A stretch of DNA of 51,201 nucleotides from Gammaproteobacteria bacterium. Lineage in GTDB: Bacteria > Pseudomonadota > Gammaproteobacteria > Steroidobacterales > Steroidobacteraceae. The stretch covers positions 1 through 51,201 of the forward strand of contig VGUP01000004.1 of the NCBI GenBank assembly GCA_016874175.1, given 5' to 3'. Below the pieces are notes generated by a model that saw only the letters and a list, made by a program, of their open reading frames with translations, made no database searches and was not told where the DNA came from. The first letter of the stretch is position 1. Each line of letters opens with the position of its first letter. Shown here piece by piece: positions 8,699 to 16,790 of the stretch. The translations under genes and the position numbers were made by a program.

Positions 8699-9483
8699 GC
8701 GGCATTGCAGACCCGAAAGTTCAGCCGCGCTTCTCCGACGAGCACAATCCGACATTCGGTCAAGGTGCACTGCGGCGACGCGTGAAACTGATCGCCGAGA
8801 AAGGCCTGGTGCGCGCGGGCGTGGAAGATTCTTATCACTCCTTTCGTCTGACCCTGCGCCATGACGGGGCGCGCATCACCGCGATCGAACCCGTTTTTTT
8901 GCGTGTACCGCTCACCACCTGCCCCTCGGCTGAACAACCGCTGCGGGGCTTCATCGGCATGCCGCTCAATCTGCCTTGGCGTCAGTTGGTCGCTCAAGAA
9001 AATCCGCGCGCCCACTGCACGCATCTGCACGATCTCTGTCAGCTCGCGATGGCGCAGGCGCGTCGCAGCGGGTCGCGTAGTTACGAAGTGACGGTGCCCG
9101 ATGAATTCCCCGATCCGGTGTGGACGACGCTGTATCGCGACGGCAAGTTGGTGCTGCGCTGGAAAACCTTTCGCGGCACGGTGCTCGAGCCCGAAGCCTA
9201 CGCCGAGCGGCCCCTGCTGCGGGGCTTCTCTTCGTGGGCGAACACCGAGTTTTCGGGCGATGATCTCGAGGCCGCGCTCGTGCTGCACAAAGCCTATTTC
9301 GTCAGCCGCGCCCGCTCCTGGAATGTCGAAGCCTCCGCGGGCAAAAGCGTCGCTCACCATGAAGTGATGCGCGGCGCCTGCCATAGCTACAACGAACCGC
9401 AGATGTCGGTGGCGATACGCAATCGCGACAACAATATCGACACCAGCGATCCTGCCCTGCCCCTGCTTGCCGATCTCGACTGA
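8695..9483 (+). CDS. DUF2889 domain protein
   Basis: A 262-residue soluble protein matching the DUF2889 pattern from memory: an RR-x-V N-terminal segment, an HDGARITAIE strand, then GLRGF-like and THLHDLCQLA segments with conserved His and Cys. The ATG overlaps the MFS stop as ATGA, so the track's extra 19 residues are discarded. No signal peptide, no membrane segment and no recognisable catalytic motif beyond THLHD. DUF2889 genes recur beside steroid and aromatic degradation genes, but I know of no established activity. It sits between the transporter and an SDR in the operon started by fadD3. Confidence 0.72.
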   Translation: MSGIADPKVQPRFSDEHNPTFGQGALRRRVKLIAEKGLVRAGVEDSYHSFRLTLRHDGARITAIEPVFLRVPLTTCPSAEQPLRGFIGMPLNLPWRQLVAQENPRAHCTHLHDLCQLAMAQARRSGSRSYEVTVPDEFPDPVWTTLYRDGKLVLRWKTFRGTVLEPEAYAERPLLRGFSSWANTEFSGDDLEAALVLHKAYFVSRARSWNVEASAGKSVAHHEVMRGACHSYNEPQMSVAIRNRDNNIDTSDPALPLLADLD

Positions 9484-9500
9484 CTTTTCGGAGAACGGCC

Positions 9501-10253
9501 ATGAACAAACTTTTCGATCTTTCTGGACGGGTCGCTCTCGTGACCGGCGCGGGCCAAGGCATGGGCCTCGGTATCGTACGCGCACTGGCGACGCAGGGCG
9601 CACGCGTGCTCCTCAATGATTACCACGCCGATCGCGCGCAGGCCGCAGCCGCGGCGTTGCGCGAACAGGGTCTCGAGGTCAGCGCAGCCCCCGGCGATAT
9701 CACCGCGGCCGGCGCTCCGGAATCTTTGGCAGTAAAAGCTCGCGAGATCTATGCCGATATCGATGCGCTCGTGAACAACGCGGGCGTGCCGATCGGCATG
9801 TCGACCTCGCTACGCACTTTCGAGCATCTCGGCAGTGCCGACTTCGAGCGGCAACTCGATCTGAACTTTCGTGCCGTCGTCAATCTTTGCCGAGCTGTAC
9901 TGCCCGCGATGCGGCAAAGAAATTTTGGTCGCATCGTCACCATTTCATCTGAGTCTTGGCGACTCGGCCAAAGCATGGGCCTCACCGACTACGCCGCCGC
10001 CAAGGCAGCCACCATCGGTTTCATGCGCAATCTCTGCAAAGAGGTCGGTCCTGATGGCATCACGGTGAATGTGCTGTCGCTGGGCGCCATGAACAACTAC
10101 GGTTACGATGACATCGCGCGCAAAGTCACCGCGGTCGGCCGTGCTGGTACGCCGGAAGACGTGGGTGCGGCAGTCGCTTATCTCGTCGCCAACGAAGCGA
10201 GTTGGATGACCGGCCAGATGATTCCGCTCAACGGCGGCTCGACGACCTGCTGA
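9501..10253 (+). CDS. SDR oxidoreductase
   Basis: A 250-residue classical short-chain dehydrogenase of normal length. TGAGQGMGLG (about residues 15-24) binds the nucleotide, with Asp after the second strand (LLNDY) suggesting NAD(H). NNAGV is intact, Ser is in TISSES, and YAAAK is the catalytic pair. GGAG-type ribosome-binding sequence precedes the ATG. It is the last gene of the fadD3 operon and ends six bases from the convergent DUF1254 gene with no terminator-like hairpin between them. Substrate unknown; a hydroxy/keto steroid or an acyl-CoA intermediate is the likely class. Confidence 0.83.
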   Translation: MNKLFDLSGRVALVTGAGQGMGLGIVRALATQGARVLLNDYHADRAQAAAAALREQGLEVSAAPGDITAAGAPESLAVKAREIYADIDALVNNAGVPIGMSTSLRTFEHLGSADFERQLDLNFRAVVNLCRAVLPAMRQRNFGRIVTISSESWRLGQSMGLTDYAAAKAATIGFMRNLCKEVGPDGITVNVLSLGAMNNYGYDDIARKVTAVGRAGTPEDVGAAVAYLVANEASWMTGQMIPLNGGSTTC

Positions 10254-10258
10254 GCTCG

Positions 10259-11707
10259 CTAGCGCCGCGACGTTTCTTCGAGTTGCGGCGGCGCGTAACG
10301 CCCATCGAGCACGCTGGGACCGGGCTCGTACAGCCTGAGAATGAGGTAATACGGGCCCTCACCCACCGGCAGCCAATTCTCGCGCCGATCGCGCGGCGGG
10401 TCGCGCGCGATGCGAACGGTAAACGAGCCGTCCGCAGCCATCCTGAAACCCTCGCTATGATCGCCGATGCTGTAGCGCTCCATGGCGTTCGGCATCAGTG
10501 AAAAATCTTTGGCCTGATACGCGCTCAGCGACCAAAAGGCACCGACCGGCGGTCGCGCCCCAGCCGGAAAATGCAGTAGGTAATCCTGCTCGCCTCGCAA
10601 GGGCTGCCCGCGAGAGTCGCCCGTCAGCGCGGCATAGACCGTTTCCTCGGGCAGGTTTGCGTAGCCCCCGAAGGCCACCGTCGCGCGCATAAGGTAATCG
10701 TGCCCGTAGCGACCGAGTGTCAGCGGAAAAATCCAGCCATTGCGAATATCCGGCATCGGTCGTTGCGAAGCCGCGCGCAGCATCGCCCGCGCATCATCGA
10801 TGGCGCGCTGCAAACCCCGGCGCGTCGCTTCACTGCTGCGCGAGAGATCAAAAGCCCGCGCGGGCCCGAAGCCCACGGCATCGAACTGAGCAAGCAGCGC
10901 CTCTTCACCGCCCACGCGCGGGTTATCGCGCAGCCACCAATTGAGCACTGCAAAGAATTCGGGTGTTTCGGTGGGCTGCCAAGGCTCGACCGACTCGAAC
11001 TCTGCGGTGGGCGGCATCACGCGCTCACCGCGCTGCCAACGCGCAAGCGGTATGACATGAAAACCCTGGAGCACCGAACGCGCCGCCGTTAAATCATTTG
11101 CACCCTTGACGAGCACGCGCCCCAGCACCCACGCCTGATGCGTCGGCAAGCGAATCTCGCGCACGCCGGCGGGTACCTCACCTTTGAACGCCGGACCCAC
11201 GAGCGCGAAGTCCTGCGCGGCAGTGCCCGTGGTCCGTCGACCCACATGCTGTACTTCGGAGTAAAAGTCGGTGATGGCGAGCGTGTAATAACGACCGACC
11301 GTATCGGGTGCGCGAATGATCATGGGTTCATCGCGCAGATCGAACCAGCCGCTGAGATAGAGCGTATCGCTGTTGGGCGCGCGCAGCGTCCCAGCGGTCG
11401 TCGGCGTGACGCGCTCGCGAAACCGGTAGAACTGATTGATCGCCGCACGCGGCGCCGAGGGCGGCGCGCCTGACACACGCTGCGTCTCGCGGTACATGTT
11501 TTGCAGCATGTCGACGATGGGAAAGCCATAGAGGTAGGCGAGCGTGCCAACATGATAGGTGTGCGCTTCTTCGAGCTGCGCCGTCGCGAGCACACGCGGA
11601 TCCGCGGGGGCCTCGGCCTGCGCCACAGAGAGCCCGAGCCCGATTGCGAGCGCAGGCACCCAGACAAGCAAAGTCGCCGAAATCACTGACCGGCGGTTAG
11701 CACTCAC
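10259..11707 (-). CDS. Exported DUF1254/DUF1214 protein
   Basis: A 482-residue protein with an N-terminal signal peptide (basic start, about 20 hydrophobic residues, likely cleavage after AQA), so probably periplasmic. The DUF1254 part has YLYGFPIVDM and RAPNSDTLYLSGW. The C-terminal DUF1214 part has RYGHDYLMRA, then FWSLSAY and RENWLPVGEGPYYLILRLY. GTG at 11707 is preferred over TTG at 11710 because GAGG lies five bases upstream. It is the last gene of the leftward operon with the P450, KstD, HsaE and HsaD. The family has no settled function. Its presence in a ring-degradation operon is notable, because the other products look cytosolic. Confidence 0.82.
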   Translation of the reverse strand: MSANRRSVISATLLVWVPALAIGLGLSVAQAEAPADPRVLATAQLEEAHTYHVGTLAYLYGFPIVDMLQNMYRETQRVSGAPPSAPRAAINQFYRFRERVTPTTAGTLRAPNSDTLYLSGWFDLRDEPMIIRAPDTVGRYYTLAITDFYSEVQHVGRRTTGTAAQDFALVGPAFKGEVPAGVREIRLPTHQAWVLGRVLVKGANDLTAARSVLQGFHVIPLARWQRGERVMPPTAEFESVEPWQPTETPEFFAVLNWWLRDNPRVGGEEALLAQFDAVGFGPARAFDLSRSSEATRRGLQRAIDDARAMLRAASQRPMPDIRNGWIFPLTLGRYGHDYLMRATVAFGGYANLPEETVYAALTGDSRGQPLRGEQDYLLHFPAGARPPVGAFWSLSAYQAKDFSLMPNAMERYSIGDHSEGFRMAADGSFTVRIARDPPRDRRENWLPVGEGPYYLILRLYEPGPSVLDGRYAPPQLEETSRR

Positions 11708-11739
11708 CAAGCCCTCACCCTGTCCTCTTGCTCATCCGC

Positions 11740-13125
11740 TCACCGCCAACTCACCCGCAGCGGCAAACTTTTGAGGCCGCCGGTGAAGTTGCTCTCGATG
11801 CCGCGGACTGGCCCCGCAAGCTCCACCTCAGCCAATTGCGGCAGCAGGCTGGTGAAAAATGCTCGGATCTCGGTCAGCGCGAGCAGTCGACCGAGACAGT
11901 GGTGCACGCCATGCCCGAAGCCAAGATGCGGATTCGGTTTGCGATCGATCCGCAACGCAAACGGATCGGCGAACGCCAGCGCATCGCGATTCGCCGAATT
12001 GAAGAACAAGGTCACCGACTCGCCTTGCGCGATGCGCACGCCATGAACTTCGGTGTCACGGGTGGCGGTGCGACAAAAGTGCCTGACCGGCGTGCTCCAC
12101 CGCACCACTTCGTCGGCGAGCGTACGCGCCATCTCCGGCGTCGGCTCAAAGCGAGCGCGCTCCGCCGGGTTTTCGACCAAGGCTTGCATGCCGTTCGCCA
12201 GCGCCGCACTCGTCGTCTCATGCCCCGCAGTGACCACGATGAGCAGATAGGACAGCGTCTCGACCGGGCCGAGCGGTCGGCCGTCGATACGCGCCCCGGC
12301 AATCAGGCTGACGAGATCCTCGCCCGGATGTCGGCGGCGATGCCGCACGATGTCGCGAAAATAGCCAAATAATTCGCCGACCACGTCAACGCCGTAGGCC
12401 TCCGATTTGCGCAACTCCGGATCGCTGGCGTTCAGCAGCTGCTGCGTGGTGCGCAGAATGAAGGGCGCGTCGCACTCGGGCAGGTCGAGAATCGACATGA
12501 TCACTGATAACGGGAACCATACCGCCACCTCACGTGCAAAGTCGATTTCTTTCCCCTCTGCTCGCATGCGGGCAATCGAGCGCTCGACCATCGCATCGAC
12601 CTGCCCCTCGAGTCGACGTACGCCAACCCCCATGAACCAGGACTGCGTCAGCTCGCGAAACTTGCGGTGCTCGGGCTCGTCCATGTCGATGAGCGTACGC
12701 ACCCGCTCGCGTCGCCCGCGCTTGCGATTTTCTTCACGCGCCTGCAACCACTCGACGAGATCCCCCAAGGGCCGTTGCGACAACCGCGCCAGCGTCATCA
12801 GCACCCTTAGAGTTTCACGCAGGCCGCCGGCCATGGCCGAGCCCGACTGCTCTTCAATCTCGCGCGGAATGAGGCAAAGTCGCGGCTCGTTGATGAAGAG
12901 CTCATGCTGACGCTCGATCGCCAAAATGTCATCATGCCGCAAGATCGCCCAGAACGGCCGATACGGCGCACGATCGACCCACGCCACGGGCGAGATCTCA
13001 CGCAGCCGCGTGAACTCGGCATCGAGTGCCCGCATGTCGCCGTAAAGTTTCGGCGACGTGATGTCGGTTTCGAGACTGCGACGGTCTCGCGGTGCAATGC
13101 TGGCGACGGCGGCAGTGCCGCTCAC
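11740..13125 (-). CDS. Cytochrome P450 monooxygenase
   Basis: A 461-residue soluble bacterial P450. AGHETT is the I-helix oxygen-activation motif, the ExxR is in the DEVVRWSTPVR region, and FGHGVHHCLGR supplies the heme-thiolate cysteine. This is longer than the usual 400-420 residues because of an insertion of roughly 45 residues before the IDMDEPEHRKFR segment. Its stop lies 29 bases upstream of the DUF1254 gene, and its start overlaps the kstD stop as ATGA. A steroid side-chain or ring hydroxylase is likely, in analogy to CYP125/CYP142 in actinobacteria, but I cannot assign a CYP family or carbon position. No ferredoxin or ferredoxin reductase is nearby. Confidence 0.87.
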   Translation of the reverse strand: MSGTAAVASIAPRDRRSLETDITSPKLYGDMRALDAEFTRLREISPVAWVDRAPYRPFWAILRHDDILAIERQHELFINEPRLCLIPREIEEQSGSAMAGGLRETLRVLMTLARLSQRPLGDLVEWLQAREENRKRGRRERVRTLIDMDEPEHRKFRELTQSWFMGVGVRRLEGQVDAMVERSIARMRAEGKEIDFAREVAVWFPLSVIMSILDLPECDAPFILRTTQQLLNASDPELRKSEAYGVDVVGELFGYFRDIVRHRRRHPGEDLVSLIAGARIDGRPLGPVETLSYLLIVVTAGHETTSAALANGMQALVENPAERARFEPTPEMARTLADEVVRWSTPVRHFCRTATRDTEVHGVRIAQGESVTLFFNSANRDALAFADPFALRIDRKPNPHLGFGHGVHHCLGRLLALTEIRAFFTSLLPQLAEVELAGPVRGIESNFTGGLKSLPLRVSWR

Positions 13126-14840
13126 GCACTCTCGCCTGCGGCGTGCGCGGTGGCGTGCAAGGCTGCGAGATAACCAAAAGTCATCCCGGAACCCAAGGTG
13201 GCGCCCGCCGCCGGATAGCTCTTACCCATCGACGAAGCCGAGCAATTGCCGGTGGCATAGAGCCCGGGAATCGGCACGCCGTCAACATTGAGCGCGCGTG
13301 CATGCTCGTCGGTGACGATGCCCCCGTTGGTACCGATATCGCAGGGCTGTATGGGAATCGCATAGAACGGCGCCTTGGCGAGTGGCGCGAGGCAACAATT
13401 CGGTGTCACCGCCGGATCACCGTAATAACGATCATAGAGACTCTCGCCGCGCGCGAAATCTTCGTCCTTGCCGGTAGTTGCCTGCGCGTTGAAACGTTCG
13501 ATCGTCGCCTGCAGATTGTCGGCCGGCACGCCGATCTGCTGCGCGAGTTCGCCGATCGAAGCCGCCGAACGCAGGATGGCGCGCATGCTTGGGCGAATGC
13601 TGCGATCAAAACTCGGCGGGCCCGGAAAAATCGGCCCGAGCGCATACTTGCCGCGATAGCGCCCATCAAAGATAAACCAGCTAGGGACCGTGCCCCCGTC
13701 ACTCGCACGATACCCTCGGGCCATCAGGCCGCCCGTCACGTGATAAGAGGCGGCTTCGTTGCAGAACCTGCGCCCTGCTCCATCGACCATGATGGAACCC
13801 GGCAACGAACGCTCGACGAACATCGGCCGCGCGCGATCTTCATCGGCGAGTTTGTAGCCCGGCGCCCACCACGCCGAATCGAGATTGGCCATTTTGGCGC
13901 CAAGCTGCATGGCAGCGATCGTTGCTGAACCCGTATTGAAAGGATTGCCCGCCGACCACGCCGTTGTCGTCGGTCCGGGCAGATGGCGCGTGCGCAACTC
14001 CGCGTTCCGCTCAAAGCCCCCGGAAGCCAGAATAACGCCGCGACTCGCATGGATGCGCTGCGGAATACCGTTGTTGAGCACCTGCGCACCCACGACGCGA
14101 CCGTTTTCGACGATGAAGCCCGTGAGTTCGGTCGATAGCTGCATCGGTACCTTGCGCTTGCGCAAAGACCAGCGCAGCCGCGCGACCAGCGCGCCGCCGC
14201 CCGTGAGTCTTCGGTCACGCGAGGTTTTCCAGCGCTGCCGCACGTCGAGGTAATACTTGGCGGCGATCTTCAAAAATATCTGCTTGGCACCCTTCGATTG
14301 CGTGATCAGCGGGTGCGCCTCGCGCGCGGTCCAGTTGATGCACCCGAAAGCGGTGGTGCCGACGTGCGGCGGTTGCAGCATCTCAAACTCGCCGCCGAGT
14401 ACATCGCAATCGATGGGCAGCGCCTGGCAGCTTCGAAACCCGGACCGACCACCCGGCAACTCTGGATGGTAGTCACAATATTTCGTGAGACTTTCGAATT
14501 TAACGTCGGTTTTTTCATCCAGCCAGCGAAACATGCGCGGTGCGTACTCGACAAAAGCGCGGATGCGCTGCGGCGACGAGAAACCCTCTGCGAGCGCCGT
14601 GATGTAGCGCTCGGCATCTTCGGCGCTATCGCTCCCACCCGCGGGGCCGATGAGATGGTTGTTCGGAATCCAGATCGTGCCGCCCGACGTCGCCGAGGTA
14701 CCACCGAAAAGATGCCCCTTCTCGATGATCAAAACTTTGGCGCCCTGATCGGCTGCCGTGAGTGCCGCAGTAAGCCCACTCGCGCCGCTGCCGACGACGA
14801 GAGCTTCGGTTTGCTGATCAGGCAGAGAGGTCGGTTGCAC
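13122..14840 (-). CDS. kstD: 3-ketosteroid delta1-dehydrogenase KstD
   Basis: A 572-residue FAD-dependent enzyme that introduces the C1-C2 double bond into 3-ketosteroids. VVGSGASGLTAALTAAD (about residues 16-32) is the FAD Rossmann motif with Glu in IIEK. GGTSATSGGTIWIPNN is the hallmark second FAD region of KstD. NEAASYHV and FYAIPIQPCDIGTNGG correspond to the regions that hold the catalytic Tyr residues and the Gly oxyanion position in Rhodococcus KstD. GLYATGNCSAS closes the FAD site. Length fits the family (about 510-575). It is coupled to the P450 gene and follows hsaE by 29 bases. A 4-ene dehydrogenase is a less likely alternative. Confidence 0.85.
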   Translation of the reverse strand: MQPTSLPDQQTEALVVGSGASGLTAALTAADQGAKVLIIEKGHLFGGTSATSGGTIWIPNNHLIGPAGGSDSAEDAERYITALAEGFSSPQRIRAFVEYAPRMFRWLDEKTDVKFESLTKYCDYHPELPGGRSGFRSCQALPIDCDVLGGEFEMLQPPHVGTTAFGCINWTAREAHPLITQSKGAKQIFLKIAAKYYLDVRQRWKTSRDRRLTGGGALVARLRWSLRKRKVPMQLSTELTGFIVENGRVVGAQVLNNGIPQRIHASRGVILASGGFERNAELRTRHLPGPTTTAWSAGNPFNTGSATIAAMQLGAKMANLDSAWWAPGYKLADEDRARPMFVERSLPGSIMVDGAGRRFCNEAASYHVTGGLMARGYRASDGGTVPSWFIFDGRYRGKYALGPIFPGPPSFDRSIRPSMRAILRSAASIGELAQQIGVPADNLQATIERFNAQATTGKDEDFARGESLYDRYYGDPAVTPNCCLAPLAKAPFYAIPIQPCDIGTNGGIVTDEHARALNVDGVPIPGLYATGNCSASSMGKSYPAAGATLGSGMTFGYLAALHATAHAAGESA

Positions 14841-14869
14841 GCAGGTAACTCCTGAAATGAACTACTCGA

Positions 14870-15703
14870 TCAAACGAAGCGAACCGAGGCCCGGCCCAGC
14901 TGATCGAGATCGAGTTCGAAGACATCGCCGGGTCGAGCAGGTTCCAGCGGCACCAGCGAACCCGAGAGAATGATATCCCCGGCATCGAGGGTGACGCGGT
15001 AGGCGCCCAAGGTATTGGCAAGCCAAGCCACGGCGGCCAGCGGCGAGCCCTGCACGGCAGATCCAAAGCCCCGCGAGAGCGGCGCGCCATTCTTACTGAC
15101 GCGGACCTCGAGCGCCGCAAGATCGAGCCCCTGCGGCGAGCGTCGCTCGGCGCCTAGCACGAAAAGGCCACAGGACGCGTTGTCGGCAACGGTATCGACG
15201 ATACGGATATCCCAACGATCGATGCGCGAGTCAACGATTTCAAAACAGGCAGCCACGCTCACTGTCGCCGAGAGTACGTCAGCTTCGGTGACCCCGGGCC
15301 CCTTCAGCGAAGATCCGAGAATCAGGGCGATTTCGGCCTCGGCACGCGGCTGGATCATGCGTTCGCCGATGACGATGGTGCCGCCGTCATCGACCTGCAT
15401 CGCATCAGTCAAAAAACCGAAATCGGGTTGATGCACGCCCAGCATGTCCTGCACGGCCTTGCTGGTGACGCCGATCTTCTTGCCGACGATACGTTCGCCC
15501 GCGGCAGTCCGGCAAGCCATGCAGCCCAAAGAAATCGCGTAGGCATCATCGATCGTGAGCCAGGGATGGCTCGTGCGCAGCGGAGGCAGCGTACGGCGCT
15601 CGCGCCACGCGGCGTGCAAATCTGCGGCAATCTTTGCGACCTCCGCAGCGCGCGCCGCGGCCGAAAGGTTCGAGGAATCAGGTTGCGAGGAAGTGGATGA
15701 CAT
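14870..15703 (-). CDS. hsaE: 2-hydroxyhexa-2,4-dienoate hydratase HsaE/TesE
   Basis: A 277-residue member of the MhpD/HsaE/TesE 2-keto-4-pentenoate hydratase family (FAH superfamily fold). GKKIGVTSKAVQDMLGV, QPRAEAEIALIL (metal-binding Glu residues) and SGSLVPLEPARPGD are family hallmarks. In the pathway it hydrates the C6 dienoate released by HsaD to 4-hydroxy-2-oxohexanoate. Its start overlaps the end of hsaD by 26 bases, so the two are translationally coupled. The next enzymes, aldolase HsaF and aldehyde dehydrogenase HsaG, are absent from the window and must be encoded elsewhere. The N-terminal 20 residues are Ser/Ala-rich and not conserved. Confidence 0.87.
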   Translation of the reverse strand: MSSTSSQPDSSNLSAAARAAEVAKIAADLHAAWRERRTLPPLRTSHPWLTIDDAYAISLGCMACRTAAGERIVGKKIGVTSKAVQDMLGVHQPDFGFLTDAMQVDDGGTIVIGERMIQPRAEAEIALILGSSLKGPGVTEADVLSATVSVAACFEIVDSRIDRWDIRIVDTVADNASCGLFVLGAERRSPQGLDLAALEVRVSKNGAPLSRGFGSAVQGSPLAAVAWLANTLGAYRVTLDAGDIILSGSLVPLEPARPGDVFELDLDQLGRASVRFV

Positions 15704-16541
15704 GACGATTGAACTCCGCAGCGCGCTCGATCATCACCCAATGACCGACGCGCGAATAAATCACGAGCTCGCTTTGCGGGCAGGCGGCCGCCAGCTTGAG
15801 CGCGCTCGACGCCGGACAGAACTGATCCTCAACGCCCCAGAAACCGAGGATGGGCAGCGTGAGTTCCGGCAGGCGTGGTGAAAGATCGGGGATCCGCATC
15901 CGACCGAGCACATCCTGGGGCATCAGCTTCAAAATCGCGAAGCGCTCGGCCACGAGAGAATCGGTGACATGCTGCGGATCGAAAGCCAGCATCTGCAGGA
16001 TGCCGCGCAACCACTGCAGGTTGATCTCACCACCGACAAAGCCCGAGACCATTTTTTGTATACCGGGCATCTTGAAATAGATTTCGGTGGTCTCGATGCC
16101 GCCGCAGCCCATCACGATGAGCTTGCGAACGAGACCGGGTCGCGCGAGACAAATACCTATCGAGACTGCGCCACCCAAAGAATTGCCGACGAGCACGCAA
16201 TCCCGAACCTCGAGTGAATCGAGCAGCTCGAGCGTCGTCGAAACAAACAGCTCGAGGGTGTAGTCGAGACCCGTGGGCTTCGAGGAATAGCCGAAGCCGA
16301 TCAAGTCGGGAACGATGACGCGGTGCCCGGCAGCGCGCAGCGGCTCGATGTTGTGGCGGAAGTTGCTCCAGCCGTTGGCTCCCGGACCACTGCCCTGCAG
16401 CAGCACCACGGTCGACCCGCCGCTCTTGCGGCTCGCGGCCCCGGTGTCGTGGAAATGCAGTTCGTGCCCGCTTGGCAGCTGGCGTATCTCCGCCGCCGGC
16501 GGACCACCCTCAGCCATGGCTGCAGCCGCGATTTCACTCAT
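15678..16541 (-). CDS. hsaD: 4,9-DSHA hydrolase HsaD/TesD (meta-cleavage product hydrolase)
   Basis: A 287-residue alpha/beta hydrolase of the C-C bond hydrolase family (MhpC/BphD/HsaD). GNSLGG carries the nucleophilic Ser, WGVEDQFCP the Asp and RVGHWVMIE the His. The oxyanion segment reads LLQGSGPGANGWSNF, whereas the family normally has His-Gly; here it is Gln49-Gly50. The enzyme should cleave the meta-cleavage product made by HsaC/TesB into HIP and a C6 dienoate. I start it at ATG 16541 (MSEIAAAA); the track adds 12 residues from a TTG. It is the first gene of the leftward operon hsaD-hsaE-kstD-P450-DUF1254 downstream of operator B. Confidence 0.86.
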   Translation of the reverse strand: MSEIAAAAMAEGGPPAAEIRQLPSGHELHFHDTGAASRKSGGSTVVLLQGSGPGANGWSNFRHNIEPLRAAGHRVIVPDLIGFGYSSKPTGLDYTLELFVSTTLELLDSLEVRDCVLVGNSLGGAVSIGICLARPGLVRKLIVMGCGGIETTEIYFKMPGIQKMVSGFVGGEINLQWLRGILQMLAFDPQHVTDSLVAERFAILKLMPQDVLGRMRIPDLSPRLPELTLPILGFWGVEDQFCPASSALKLAAACPQSELVIYSRVGHWVMIERAAEFNRHVIHFLAT

Positions 16542-16674
16542 TGTATATGCCCCCGTCGACCCCATGACGGTGCCCAACGATAGTGCGTTTTCGCGGAAGC
16601 GGCAAACCCGGCTCGTAGAACCAGCCGCCGAAAACGATGGAGAATGCGATTTCCGGCCGCCCGAACGTTCAAAT

Positions 16675-16702
16675 GCGTAAAAAGATCGTCCGTATTTTAC
16701 GC
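16675..16702. promoter_or_regulatory. Operator B: 28-bp inverted repeat
   Basis: This is the best copy. GCGTAAA (16675-16681), 14 bases, then TTTACGC (16696-16702), and the symmetry extends to 9-bp arms, ATGCGTAAA and TTTACGCAT (16673-16704). It sits between hsaD (minus strand, start 16541) and hsaA (plus strand, start 16791), so one site could control both. The spacer length is identical to operators A, C and D while spacer sequence differs, which is what a dimeric binding site two helical turns wide would look like. The rest of this 249-base gap shows no ORF or terminator. Confidence 0.8.
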
Positions 16703-16790
16703 ATCACGCTTGCGCAGCCCCACCCCCGGCGCTAGCATCGACACGGGGTTAGACACTCTTCAGCCTCAGACATCTATCAGGGGGATCACC

